Assembly (NCBI GenBank): GCA_016719885.1
Contig: JADJYF010000006.1
Span: forward strand, 124,001-188,000
Length of the DNA: 64,000 bases
Direction of reading: 5' to 3'
Source: Pseudomonadota bacterium
GTDB taxonomy: Bacteria > Pseudomonadota > Gammaproteobacteria > Ga0077536
In this document: piece by piece, positions 46,826-55,513 of the stretch
Layout of the letters: the number at the start of each line of letters is the position of its first letter
Numbering within the stretch: position 1 is the stretch's first letter
The notes under the pieces: model-generated
Seen by the model: only the letters and a program-made list of their open reading frames with translations
Database searches by the model: none
What the model was told of the DNA's origin: nothing
Made by a program: the position numbers and the translations under genes

Positions 46826-48934
46826 TTGAGTTCCTACCTTTGCGGCCTCGATATCGGAGGTACGTTCACCGATTGCGTGCTGATGGATGAAAGCGGCCAG
46901 ATCACCATCGCCAAGGCGCCGTCCACGCCGTCGAATTTCGCCGAAGGCGTGATCGAGGCCATCTCGCGCGCCGCCGCCAAGATTGGCAAGGACCTGCCGC
47001 AGCTGCTCGACGCCATCAGCGTGCTGGCCCACGGTACCACGGTCGGCACCAATACCATCATCCAGCGCCGCGGCGCCAAGGTCGGATTGATCACCACCAA
47101 GGGTCACAACGACGTGATCCACATCATGCGCGGCTCGCGCGGCCTGGCCGGGCAGGATATCAAACTCATCGTGCACATACCCGAGAGTTCCAAGCCCGAG
47201 CCGCTGATCCCCAAGCGCCTCATTCGCGGCGTGTCGGAACGCGTCGACTGCTTCGGCAAGGTGGTGGTGGAGCTCAACGAGGACGAAGCGCGCCAGGCCA
47301 TCATCGAACTGCGCGACGCCGGCTGTGAAGCGCTGGCCATCTGCACGCTGTGGTCCTTCCTCGAACCCAAACACGAGAAGCGCATCAAGGAGCTCGCGCA
47401 GGAACTGGCGCCCGAGCTCTACGTCACCTGCTCTTCCGAACTCGCGCCCAAGTGGGGTGAATACGAGCGCACCACGGCGGTGGCCCTGAATGCCTACATC
47501 GGCCCGGTCACGGTCGGCTATGTCACGCGTCTCGACAAGCAACTGAAGGCCACGGGCTTGAAGCCGCCGCTGCAGATCACGCAGTGCGCCGGCGGCACCA
47601 TCACCGTGCGCAAGGCGCAGGAAGCGCCGCTGCTGACCCTGGACTCGGGCCCCGTCGCCGGCGTCACCGGCTCGGTGTTCCTCGGCACACTGATGGAAAC
47701 GCCGAACATCATCACCACCGATCTCGGCGGTACCTCCTTCGACGTTGGCGTGATTCACAACGCCAAGCCCATCGTCACCTACAAGAGCCTCGTGCATCAG
47801 TACGAATACTTCCTGCCCAAGGTCGACGTGCACACGCTCGGCACCGGCGGCGGCAGCAAGGTCAGGGTCGACAAGGCCACGCGTTCCTTGCGCGTCGGTC
47901 CCGACAGCGCCGGCGCCGATCCCGGCCCGGTGTGTTATGGCAAGGGCGGCACCGTGCCGACCACCACCGACGCCGATCTGGTGCTCGGCTATCTCGACCC
48001 GGACAACTACGCCGGCGGCACCATGAAGCTCGACTACGCGGCCGCCGCCGCCGCGCTCAAGAAACTCGCCGATGAAATCGGCATGGGCCTCTACGAATTC
48101 GCGAGCGGCGTGGCGACCATCGCCGAATTCCAAATGGCGGATCTCATCCGCAAGATGACCGTCACCAAGGGCCTCGACCCGCGCGAATTCGTGGTTTACG
48201 CCTTCGGCGGCGCGGGCCCGGTGCACATGGGCGTGGCGGCACGCGAATTGGGCGTGGCCAAGGTCATCGTGCCGCAGGGTGATACCGCCGCGGTGTGGTG
48301 CGCATTCGGTGCGGCCTCGGCCGACATCCTGCATGTCGATGAGCAGGTCAGCATCATGTCTTCGCCGTTTGATCTCGCCAAAGTGAATGCCATGCTGGCC
48401 GGCCTGCACGAGAAAGGTCGCGAGCACCTGCTCGAGGACGGCGTCGATGCCACGCGCCACCAGTTCCGTTTCTCCATCGACATGCGTCATCGCGGCCAGA
48501 TCAACGAAGTGGAAGTGGACCTCGATGGCGGCGTGCTGGACCAGGCCGGTCTCGAGCAGCTACGCGAGCGTTTCGTCGCGCGCTACGAACAGCTCTACGG
48601 CCGCGGCGCCGCGCTGCGCGGCGCGCGCCTCGAGATGGTCACGTTCCGCTGCCGCTCCTCGGCGACTTCGCTGAAGCCGAAACTGGTGGCATCCAAGGAC
48701 CTCACCGAAGTGATACCGGCCGACGCCCAGACCGGCACCCGCGACATCTACTGGGCGGAATGGAAGAAGCTGGCGCCGACGCCGATCTTCAACGGCTACA
48801 AGCTGAAACCCGGCAATGCCATCGTCGGGCCCTGCGTGGTCGAAACCACCACGACCTCGATGGTCGTGCATCCGAACCAGCGCATCGCCGTCGATGCGCT
48901 GGGCAATTTCTTGATCGATCCCAACTGGGTTTGA
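46826..48934 (+). CDS. HyuA-family ketone-carboxylase-type ATPase subunit, second copy
   Basis: The 702-residue product has the same ATPase landmarks as AcxA: CGLDIGGTFTDCVLMD, TTVGTNTIIQRRGAK, TDLGGTSFDVGVI and AGADPGPVCYGKGG. It is, however, clearly a diverged paralogue. The start is TTG with an AGGGGAGA ribosome site. It is followed after 13 bases by its HyuB partner. With a fused small subunit in that partner this forms a two-gene version of the acetone carboxylase complex. The substrate could be acetone, another ketone or an aromatic ketone. Confidence 0.8.
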   Translation: MSSYLCGLDIGGTFTDCVLMDESGQITIAKAPSTPSNFAEGVIEAISRAAAKIGKDLPQLLDAISVLAHGTTVGTNTIIQRRGAKVGLITTKGHNDVIHIMRGSRGLAGQDIKLIVHIPESSKPEPLIPKRLIRGVSERVDCFGKVVVELNEDEARQAIIELRDAGCEALAICTLWSFLEPKHEKRIKELAQELAPELYVTCSSELAPKWGEYERTTAVALNAYIGPVTVGYVTRLDKQLKATGLKPPLQITQCAGGTITVRKAQEAPLLTLDSGPVAGVTGSVFLGTLMETPNIITTDLGGTSFDVGVIHNAKPIVTYKSLVHQYEYFLPKVDVHTLGTGGGSKVRVDKATRSLRVGPDSAGADPGPVCYGKGGTVPTTTDADLVLGYLDPDNYAGGTMKLDYAAAAAALKKLADEIGMGLYEFASGVATIAEFQMADLIRKMTVTKGLDPREFVVYAFGGAGPVHMGVAARELGVAKVIVPQGDTAAVWCAFGAASADILHVDEQVSIMSSPFDLAKVNAMLAGLHEKGREHLLEDGVDATRHQFRFSIDMRHRGQINEVEVDLDGGVLDQAGLEQLRERFVARYEQLYGRGAALRGARLEMVTFRCRSSATSLKPKLVASKDLTEVIPADAQTGTRDIYWAEWKKLAPTPIFNGYKLKPGNAIVGPCVVETTTTSMVVHPNQRIAVDALGNFLIDPNWV

Positions 48935-48947
48935 GGGGAGACACACC

Positions 48948-51224
48948 ATGCCACGTATCAGCGAAATGACCGATGTCGATTTCAACGGCATCGAAAACCC
49001 CTACGTGCCGCCGAAAGAGCTGCGCATTTCTCCCAAGCTGAAACTGCACCGAGCCTGGGACGAGAATGTCGACCCGGTGACCTATGAAGTCATCCGCCAC
49101 AACCTGTGGCAGATCAACGAAGAGCACGGCGCCACCATCCAGCGCCTGTCGGGCTCGCCGGTGGCGATGTATGCGCTCGATCTCAATCCCTCGATCCTGA
49201 CCGAGGACGCCGAGTTCGTGTACTTCGGCCCCTACATGCAATACATGTCCGGCGTCACCGACACCCAGGTCAAGTGGACCATGGAGTTCCGCTCCGACAA
49301 CCCCGGCATCAATGAAGGCGACATGTTCATCGCCAACGATCCATGGGTGGGCGCCGCCCACCAGCAGGACGTCATGCTGTTGTGCCCGGTGTTCTGGGAA
49401 GGCGAGCTGTTCTGCTGGGTGACCAACTGCCTGCACCAGTACGACATCGGCGGCATCACGCCCGGCAGCTTCTGCCCGTCGGCCGAATCGGTGTACGAGG
49501 AAGGCATCATGCTGCCGCCCCTCAAGATCATCGAGAACTACGAGATCCGCCGCGACATCGAGGCGGTCTACCTGCGCGCGTCGCGCAAGCCGCAGCTGGT
49601 GGCGCTGGATTTCCGTGCGCAGGTGGCCGGCAACACCACCGCGCGCGATCGCGTGCTGGAACTCATCAAGCGCTACGGTGCGTCGACGGTCAAGGGCGTG
49701 ATGAAGCGCGTCATCGACAATTCCGAGAAGTCCTACCTCGAGAAGATGGCGCGCCTGCCCGATGGCGAATGGTACGACCGCACCTACATCGAAGCCTGCC
49801 GGCCCGGCGATCGCCGCACCCACCGCGTGGTGCTGGGCATGCGCAAGGAAGGCACCAAGCTGACTTTCTTCAACGACGGCTCGGCCGCGCAGGAAGGCGC
49901 CATGAACGCCACCTACTCCGGCTGGCGCGGATCGATCATGGTCGCGATAAACGAGCTGTTGTGCTGGGACCAGTACTTCGCCTGCGGCGGCGCGCTGCGT
50001 CATGTCGAGTTCGACCCCACGCCGGGTACGCTCAACTGCGCGAACTTCCCGGCCTCGGTGTCGACCGCGCCGATCCAATCCATGGAGATCTCGCTCTATC
50101 CCGCCTACAACGTCATCTCCAAGATGATCTACCCCGACCAGGAGCTGCGCCGCGACATCATGTGCATCGGCGGCACCAGCCAGTGGCCGGCGACCCTGTT
50201 CCGCGGCACCGACCAATGGGGTGAGCGTTACGGTTACCTGCTGGTCGACCCGATAGGCGGCGCCATCGGCGCATTCTCGATGGCCGACGGCATCAACACC
50301 GGCGGCCAGGCGCGCACGCCCATCTGCCAGTTGCCGAACATCGAGCACACCGAGCAGAGCTTCCCGGTGCTGTTCCTGTATCGCAAGGAGTTGCCGGATT
50401 CCGGCGGCGCCGGCCAGTATCGCGGCGGCCTGTCGGCGGAGTCATGTTTCATACCGCACAACACCGACTTCATCACCCAGGACACCCTGTCGTCGGGCAA
50501 TGCCACGCCGACTTCGCCCGGCATGATGGGTGGCTACCCGTCCACCACCAATGCCTACACCTTCCTGCGCGAGACCAATATCTTCGACAGCATCCAGCGT
50601 CGCACCATGCCGGGCGACACCTCGGAGATCAGCGGTCGCGAGGAAGTACTGCAACTGCGCCAGGAAAATTTCCAGCAGCATGCGGCCGACGTCTACGCGG
50701 TGCGCTGGACCGGTGGCGGCGGCTTCGGCGATCCCTTCGACAGGGCGCCTGCCGACATCGAGAAGGATCTCGAGGATTACGCCGTCACGCCTGAAGCCGC
50801 GCGCAGCATCTACGGTGCGGTGCTCGATGCTGACGGCAATGTCGACATCGAAGCAACCGCCGCCGAGCGCGCGCGCATCCGTCGTGGCCGTTTGAACGGC
50901 GGCGCCGGCAAGCGCCGTCCGGGCGAGCTGGTGTTCCAGGCCAGCCCGCTGCTCGATGCACGCCGTGACGGCCAGGGTCAGTACTGGGCATGCAGCAAGT
51001 GCTCGGCCGAACTCGGTCCGCTCAGCGACAACTACAAGCATCACTGCATTCGTGAGGACAACCCGGTGTCGAGCTCCAATCCCCTGATTGGCGACCCGGC
51101 GCGTTACATCGACGACGCGGTGAGTTTCCGGCAGTTCTTCTGCACCGGCTGCGGCGCGCTCATCGACAACGAGATTGCCGTCAGCAGCGATAGTCTCTTG
51201 CACGACGTGGTGCCGGCGTTGTGA
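48948..51224 (+). CDS. HyuB-family ketone-carboxylase alpha subunit fused to a zinc-ribbon gamma-type domain
   Basis: The 758-residue product has a HyuB body (about residues 30-660). H138, D141 (AAHQQDVM) and H163 (NCLHQYD) have the same spacing as in AcxB. The final 80 residues are unlike HyuB and align with AcxC: ACSKCSAELG...DNYKHH (C682, C685) and FFCTGCGALIDNE (C732, C735). So alpha and gamma are one polypeptide here. It begins 13 bases after the HyuA gene with a GAGGGGAG ribosome site. A REP1 pair follows its stop, then an enoyl-CoA hydratase gene. Confidence 0.82.
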   Translation: MPRISEMTDVDFNGIENPYVPPKELRISPKLKLHRAWDENVDPVTYEVIRHNLWQINEEHGATIQRLSGSPVAMYALDLNPSILTEDAEFVYFGPYMQYMSGVTDTQVKWTMEFRSDNPGINEGDMFIANDPWVGAAHQQDVMLLCPVFWEGELFCWVTNCLHQYDIGGITPGSFCPSAESVYEEGIMLPPLKIIENYEIRRDIEAVYLRASRKPQLVALDFRAQVAGNTTARDRVLELIKRYGASTVKGVMKRVIDNSEKSYLEKMARLPDGEWYDRTYIEACRPGDRRTHRVVLGMRKEGTKLTFFNDGSAAQEGAMNATYSGWRGSIMVAINELLCWDQYFACGGALRHVEFDPTPGTLNCANFPASVSTAPIQSMEISLYPAYNVISKMIYPDQELRRDIMCIGGTSQWPATLFRGTDQWGERYGYLLVDPIGGAIGAFSMADGINTGGQARTPICQLPNIEHTEQSFPVLFLYRKELPDSGGAGQYRGGLSAESCFIPHNTDFITQDTLSSGNATPTSPGMMGGYPSTTNAYTFLRETNIFDSIQRRTMPGDTSEISGREEVLQLRQENFQQHAADVYAVRWTGGGGFGDPFDRAPADIEKDLEDYAVTPEAARSIYGAVLDADGNVDIEATAAERARIRRGRLNGGAGKRRPGELVFQASPLLDARRDGQGQYWACSKCSAELGPLSDNYKHHCIREDNPVSSSNPLIGDPARYIDDAVSFRQFFCTGCGALIDNEIAVSSDSLLHDVVPAL

Positions 51225-51226
51225 AT

Positions 51227-51280
51227 GTGCGAATGAATTCGCACCTACAAGGACCTTTGTAGGTGCGAACTTGTTCGCAC
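51227..51280. repeat. REP1 inverted pair
   Basis: Two REP1 copies in opposite orientation, at 51227-51248 and 51259-51280 (the second with core GTGCGAACTTGTTCGCAC reading from its own strand), are separated by 10 bases. The hairpin could end or protect the carboxylase transcript, starting 2 bases after the HyuB stop. Confidence 0.85.
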
Positions 51281-51314
51281 GTTCACCCCACCCATTGCCC
51301 ACAGGAACCCCGCC

Positions 51315-52100
51315 ATGAACTACGAATGCATCACCGTCACGAAAGCCGAGCATGTCACGCGCATCACCTTGAACCGCCCGGCGGTGATGAACGCCATCAA
51401 CCAGCGCATGCACGATGAACTGCAGGCGGCGTTCGACGACTTCGCGCGCGACGACAGCCAGTACCTCGGCGTGGTGTCGGGCGCCGGCGAGCGCGCGTTC
51501 TGCGCCGGCAGCGATCTGAAATCGATCGCGGCTGAAGGCAAGATGCACGTCTATCCACGCAGCGGCTATGCCGGCCTCATCGAACGCTTCGATCTGGACA
51601 AGCCGCTGATCGCGGCGGTCGATGGCGTGGCGGTCGGTGGCGGCTTCGAAGTGGCGCTGGCCTGCGACATTATCGTCGCCACGCGTCGCTCACGTTTCGG
51701 CCTGCCGGAACCGCTGGTGGGCGCGGTGGCGCTCGGTGGCGGCATGCATCGCCTCGCCCGCCAGGTCGGGCTCAAGCAGGCGATGGGCATGATCCTGAGC
51801 GCCGACATGATCGGCGCCGAGCAAGGCTATCGCATGGGCTTCGTCACCGAGCTGGTCGATCACGATGAGCTCGAGGACAGCGTTGCGTCCTGGTGTCAGC
51901 GCATCCTGCGCTGCGCACCGCTCGCGATCCGGGCTTCCAAGCACACCGTGATGCGCGGTCTGGACGAAACCAGTCTTGAACTCGCCATGGCCCACCAGCC
52001 CGACTACCCGGCCTTCAAGGCCTGGTACGAATCCAGCGATCGCATCGAAGGCGCAGCGGCGTTTGCGGAAAAGCGCCCGCCGGATTGGAAGGGGCGCTGA
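51315..52100 (+). CDS. Enoyl-CoA hydratase/isomerase family protein (CaiD-like)
   Basis: The 261-residue crotonase-fold product shows GAGERAFCAGSDLKSIA (oxyanion-hole segment, about residues 55-71). DGVAVGGGFEVALACDIIVA and FGLPEPLVGAVALGG also appear, the latter pattern being common in carnitinyl-CoA dehydratase-like members. The substrate is unknown. It lies 90 bases after the second carboxylase pair on the same strand, separated by a REP1 pair, so it may handle a CoA ester formed downstream of carboxylation. Confidence 0.85.
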   Translation: MNYECITVTKAEHVTRITLNRPAVMNAINQRMHDELQAAFDDFARDDSQYLGVVSGAGERAFCAGSDLKSIAAEGKMHVYPRSGYAGLIERFDLDKPLIAAVDGVAVGGGFEVALACDIIVATRRSRFGLPEPLVGAVALGGGMHRLARQVGLKQAMGMILSADMIGAEQGYRMGFVTELVDHDELEDSVASWCQRILRCAPLAIRASKHTVMRGLDETSLELAMAHQPDYPAFKAWYESSDRIEGAAAFAEKRPPDWKGR

Positions 52101-52138
52101 AGGATTCAGCATCACGCAAAAATGAGCGCGGTTTCCTT

Positions 52139-52430
52139 TGTGGGTCAGACTTCAGGAAGCTCTGAATAAGCGTAGCGAGCATGCTCGCGCGCTAGGAGCC
52201 GCGCAGCGACGAGACATATCAGATAGATAGGCGAGGGGCGGCGCGACCCGGCCAGCAGCGGTAGCTTTTAGGTTCCCCGGCACTACGGGCCGGCGCTCTT
52301 ACGTGCCTGTCAGACTGAAGTCTGACCCACAAGCGTGCCTGTCAGACTGAAGTCTGACCCACAAGCGTGCCTGTCAGACTGAAGTCTGACCCACAAGCGT
52401 GCCTGTCAGACTGAAGTCTGACCCACAAGG
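52139..52430. repeat. Disrupted REP2 copy, orphan 147-bp segment and a 4 x 32-bp REP2 tandem array
   Basis: At 52139-52155 a REP2 half (TGTGGGTCAGACTTCAG) is cut off and followed by 147 bases (52156-52302) that match nothing else in the window and encode nothing convincing. From 52303 to 52430 a 32-base unit (GTGCCTGTCAGACTGAAGTC, then TGACCCACAAGC) is repeated four times without a change until the last two bases. The region fills the gap between the convergent enoyl-CoA hydratase and DUF3422 genes. Confidence 0.85.
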
Positions 52431-52438
52431 CTTAGCAG

Positions 52439-53713
52439 CTACAGGGAATCCTGCACGCGGTGATGTAATCGCCGCAATCCCAGCCACACCGCCACGGCGA
52501 TCACGGGAATGCTGAGCGCCACCGCCACCTCCGGCGCGATCTTCACACCATAAGCATGAGCGCCCTTGGCCAGGTAACCGACCAGGCCGCTGCCGTAGTA
52601 GGTGACGGCCGCCACGGATAGTCCTTCCACCGCGCTCTGCAGCAGGAGCTGCGCGTGTTGACGGCGGTTCATGGCGTCGAGCAGATCCTTGCTGCTCTGC
52701 TGCTGCTCGATTTCGACGCGCGTGCGCAACAGGTTCGAGACCCGCGAGATGCGTTCCGACAAGGCCTGTTGGCGTCGCGCCGCCCACGCGCAGGTCTGCA
52801 TGGCCGGCAACAGCCGCCGCTCCATGAATTCGCGCAGGGTCTGCAGGTTGGCGGTGCGCTCCTCGCGCAGCTCGTCGATGCGTCTTTGCACGAGTTCGAA
52901 GTAGGCGGCGCTGGCCGAAAAGCGCGCGTGGGTACGCGCGTACAGGCCTTCGACATCGGCCGCCAGTTGCGTGAGCTGACGCAGGAGCTCCGGTTCGCCC
53001 TCGGCGCTGGCGCTGCGTATGCGTTCCGCGACCGCCGCCAGGTCGCGTTCGGCGGTGGCCAGTGCCGCGCTCACCTCGCGCGCGGCGGGCATGCCGAGCA
53101 GCGCCATCATGCGGTAGGTCTCGACTTCCACCACGCGCTGCACGAGCCGTCCGAGCCGTCGTGGCGTCATGTCTTGGGCCACGATCACCCACCGCCCGAA
53201 ACCGCCGTCACGCAGGCGGAAATCGGTGTAGACCGTGGCGGCCGCTTCCATCGCCGAACAGCCGACCAGGGTGTCGTCATCGAGCTCATGGCGCACGATG
53301 GCGGGCAACGCCGCATCGCTGGCGCGGGCCGGCAACACCAGCACATGCAAGCCGATGAGCCAGCGGCCGGGCAGTTCGGCCAGCCACTGGGGCGGCAGTT
53401 CGGCGAGCGGCGAGACGCTGAAATTGGCGGCGTCCTCCGGCAGTTCGCGCCAGAAGGTATAGGTCTGGAATTCGGTGTGCTTCTCCCAGCGCAGCTGCAC
53501 GCCGCCGACATCGAGACTCAAGTGATTGGCATCGTCCGCCGGCAGCGGCAGGTGACGGTCACGCAGCAGCTGGCATAGATGCGCATGCGTATGGGAAGCA
53601 TCGGCATCGGTCATGCCGATGTGAGTGAGCAACAGTGGCGCGGTCAGCCGCTCATAGGGCCGCGCATGTACCTCGTGGTGCAAGGCCTCGCGCTGGGGAT
53701 GGACGTGCTTCAT
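52439..53713 (-). CDS. DUF3422 family membrane-anchored protein
   Basis: The 424-residue product opens with the DUF3422 mark LHHEVHARPYERL (about residues 11-23). It has a long helical region with likely coiled coils (about 200-350) and ends with two hydrophobic helices (around AVEGLSVAAVTYYGSGLVGYL and VAVALSIPVIAVAVWLGL). Function of the family is unknown; the layout suggests an inner-membrane protein facing the cytoplasm. The start is the ATG at 53713; a TTG three codons earlier cannot be excluded, and neither has a strong ribosome site. Confidence 0.82.
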   Translation of the reverse strand: MKHVHPQREALHHEVHARPYERLTAPLLLTHIGMTDADASHTHAHLCQLLRDRHLPLPADDANHLSLDVGGVQLRWEKHTEFQTYTFWRELPEDAANFSVSPLAELPPQWLAELPGRWLIGLHVLVLPARASDAALPAIVRHELDDDTLVGCSAMEAAATVYTDFRLRDGGFGRWVIVAQDMTPRRLGRLVQRVVEVETYRMMALLGMPAAREVSAALATAERDLAAVAERIRSASAEGEPELLRQLTQLAADVEGLYARTHARFSASAAYFELVQRRIDELREERTANLQTLREFMERRLLPAMQTCAWAARRQQALSERISRVSNLLRTRVEIEQQQSSKDLLDAMNRRQHAQLLLQSAVEGLSVAAVTYYGSGLVGYLAKGAHAYGVKIAPEVAVALSIPVIAVAVWLGLRRLHHRVQDSL

Positions 53714-53747
53714 GGCGCACAAGCATGGCGCAAGGCGTGTCGCTTGT

Positions 53748-53828
53748 GTAGGTGCGAATTCATTCGCACATTGGTTTATGCCTTACGAAGCGGCCCCCGG
53801 ACCCAGAATGTCCGTGATTCGCACCTAC
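53748..53828. repeat. REP1 copy and facing partial REP1 copy
   Basis: A full copy lies at 53748-53769 and a partial copy of opposite orientation (GATTCGCACCTAC) at 53816-53828. The partial copy contains the TAG stop of the FHA-decaheme gene (53825-53827). Confidence 0.8.
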
Positions 53829-55507
53829 TTCAACCGCGCCTCCTTGGCGCGATGGAAGCCGTGGCAGGTGACGCAGGTCGAGGCGAGCTTGCCTTCACCG
53901 GCATCGCCGCTGCCATGGCAGGTGCGGCAACTGTCGATGCCGGGCAGCATCACGTCGGCGCTGGTGTCGGACTTATTGGCGTTGGCGTGACAGTCGGTGC
54001 AGGCCTGGGTGTCGTGCTGCTTGTGACTGAAATTGGCGCCCGGCAGCCAGGCCTTGGGAATGCGCACCGGGTCGATGTGCCACGCCTCGGCGCCGTTGCC
54101 CTTGCCAGTCGGCGTGACCGTATGGCACTTGCCGCAGGTGGTATAGGCCAGCATCTCGGCGGTGGTCATCTCGGCATTGCGCGCCGCCCACGACAGGGCG
54201 TCCTGCTTCTCCGCTTCGCTGATCGGCTGGCCCGGCAGGCGGCGCGCCTGCACGCCGCCCGGCGCGAAGGCATTCGGATAGCCGCCGCGCAGCGCCCAGG
54301 CCTGGAAATAATCGCTGACGCCGTCGACCGCGGCCTTCAGGTCGCCGTGCGGCACTTCGCGCACCACGTCACCGGGAATGTTGAGCTGGTGACATTCGTG
54401 GCAGTTGTTCTCGAAGCTCACCGGCTGCATGCGACCGCCGCCGGGCTCGGTCTGGTGACAGTCGGCGCATTGCAGCTTCACCGTGCCGCGCGTCGGGCTC
54501 TCCACGCCCTTGGCATCGAGATGGCCCTGGTGGGAGAACTCGATGCCGGGCGTCTCGCGCAGCGCCTTGCTGTCGGACAGCGCCACGCGCACCGACATCG
54601 GCTTGCCGTCGACCTGGTGCACGAGCGTCGGGCGGAATTCCGGGTGGTCTTCGCCGAAATTTCGCACGTCGATGAGCGTGGTGTCCTTGACCTTGTCCTT
54701 CAGGTCGCGGTGGCAAGTCACGCACAGGCTCTCGTCGTGACGCACCAGCGAGCTCTTGCCGGTGTGTTCGTGATGACAGGACGCACAGCGTTGGCCCTTG
54801 AACAGACCGGTCTTCAGGATCTCGGTGTCGACATGGTGCGGCGTGTTCTGGTGGCAATCCAGGCACGCGCCATTGCGTGTCGGCACGAAGGGAATGGTGT
54901 GACAGGAATTGCAGTTCACGCCGAAGTGCGCATGGGCGTCGCTGACCGCGCCGCTCTGCCAGGCGTGATCGGAGGGTAACAAGGGCAGCGCCCGCAGCCA
55001 CTTGCCGGCGCTCGGCACGGTGGCCGAGATGATCGGCACCAGCAGGAACAGCGCCAGGATGAGGGTGGCCGCGGCCAGCGCCGCCGGGCGCTTGGAGAGG
55101 CCCGCGGCGCCGAGGTCGAGACGCGCGCGCTTCAACAGCGCCGCTTCCATCTCGCGGCCGCGGGTCGAGGTGTCCTCGCTAATCTCCAGCGCGAGGTTGC
55201 AGCCCGCCGCCTCGCCCACGCGCAGGATGTGCCCGCCGAGTTCGATACGATCGCCGGCCGTCAGCACCGCCGACTGCACGACGTCGCCGTTGTAATGAAA
55301 GCCCGCCGCCAGGTGCGATTGCAGGCGCACCTTGCCGTCCTGGCCTTCGATGAGCTCGGCATGGGCCAAGGCCACGCGCAGGTTCGACAGGTGGATGTCC
55401 TGATCGGTGCCGCGGCCTATCTTGAGACGCGAGCCGCTGAGCGGCACCTCGTGCAGCGTGTCGTTGAGCTTGCCCTTGTGGGAGACGTAACGGACCAGGA
55501 TGCGCAT
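53825..55507 (-). CDS. FHA domain - membrane helix - decaheme c-type cytochrome fusion
   Basis: The 560-residue product begins with an FHA domain (residues 1-105): IGRGTDQDIHL, ALAHAEL and YNGD give the GR, H and NG positions used to bind phosphothreonine. One membrane helix follows (about 141-163, ATLILALFLLVPIISA). Then come ten CxxCH heme sites (the first at residues 199-203, FGVNCNSCH, the last TCVTCHGFHR near the end). There is no cleavable signal peptide, so the FHA part should face the cytoplasm and the hemes the periplasm. This could tie electron flow to protein phosphorylation. It is the last gene of the redox operon, 6 bases after the membrane protein gene. Confidence 0.88.
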   Translation of the reverse strand: MRILVRYVSHKGKLNDTLHEVPLSGSRLKIGRGTDQDIHLSNLRVALAHAELIEGQDGKVRLQSHLAAGFHYNGDVVQSAVLTAGDRIELGGHILRVGEAAGCNLALEISEDTSTRGREMEAALLKRARLDLGAAGLSKRPAALAAATLILALFLLVPIISATVPSAGKWLRALPLLPSDHAWQSGAVSDAHAHFGVNCNSCHTIPFVPTRNGACLDCHQNTPHHVDTEILKTGLFKGQRCASCHHEHTGKSSLVRHDESLCVTCHRDLKDKVKDTTLIDVRNFGEDHPEFRPTLVHQVDGKPMSVRVALSDSKALRETPGIEFSHQGHLDAKGVESPTRGTVKLQCADCHQTEPGGGRMQPVSFENNCHECHQLNIPGDVVREVPHGDLKAAVDGVSDYFQAWALRGGYPNAFAPGGVQARRLPGQPISEAEKQDALSWAARNAEMTTAEMLAYTTCGKCHTVTPTGKGNGAEAWHIDPVRIPKAWLPGANFSHKQHDTQACTDCHANANKSDTSADVMLPGIDSCRTCHGSGDAGEGKLASTCVTCHGFHRAKEARLK

Positions 55508-55513
55508 CGTCGC

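Noticed and set aside
46727..48490. Minus-strand extension of the tetR frame over the second HyuA gene
   Set aside because: It is only an open shadow of HyuA codons. The TetR domain begins normally right after the TTG at 46726.
52303..52430. Regular 32-bp units that look at first like a CRISPR array
   Set aside because: There are no variable spacers: the whole 32-base unit, including the part between palindromes, is identical. No cas genes are near. It is a tandem REP2 array.
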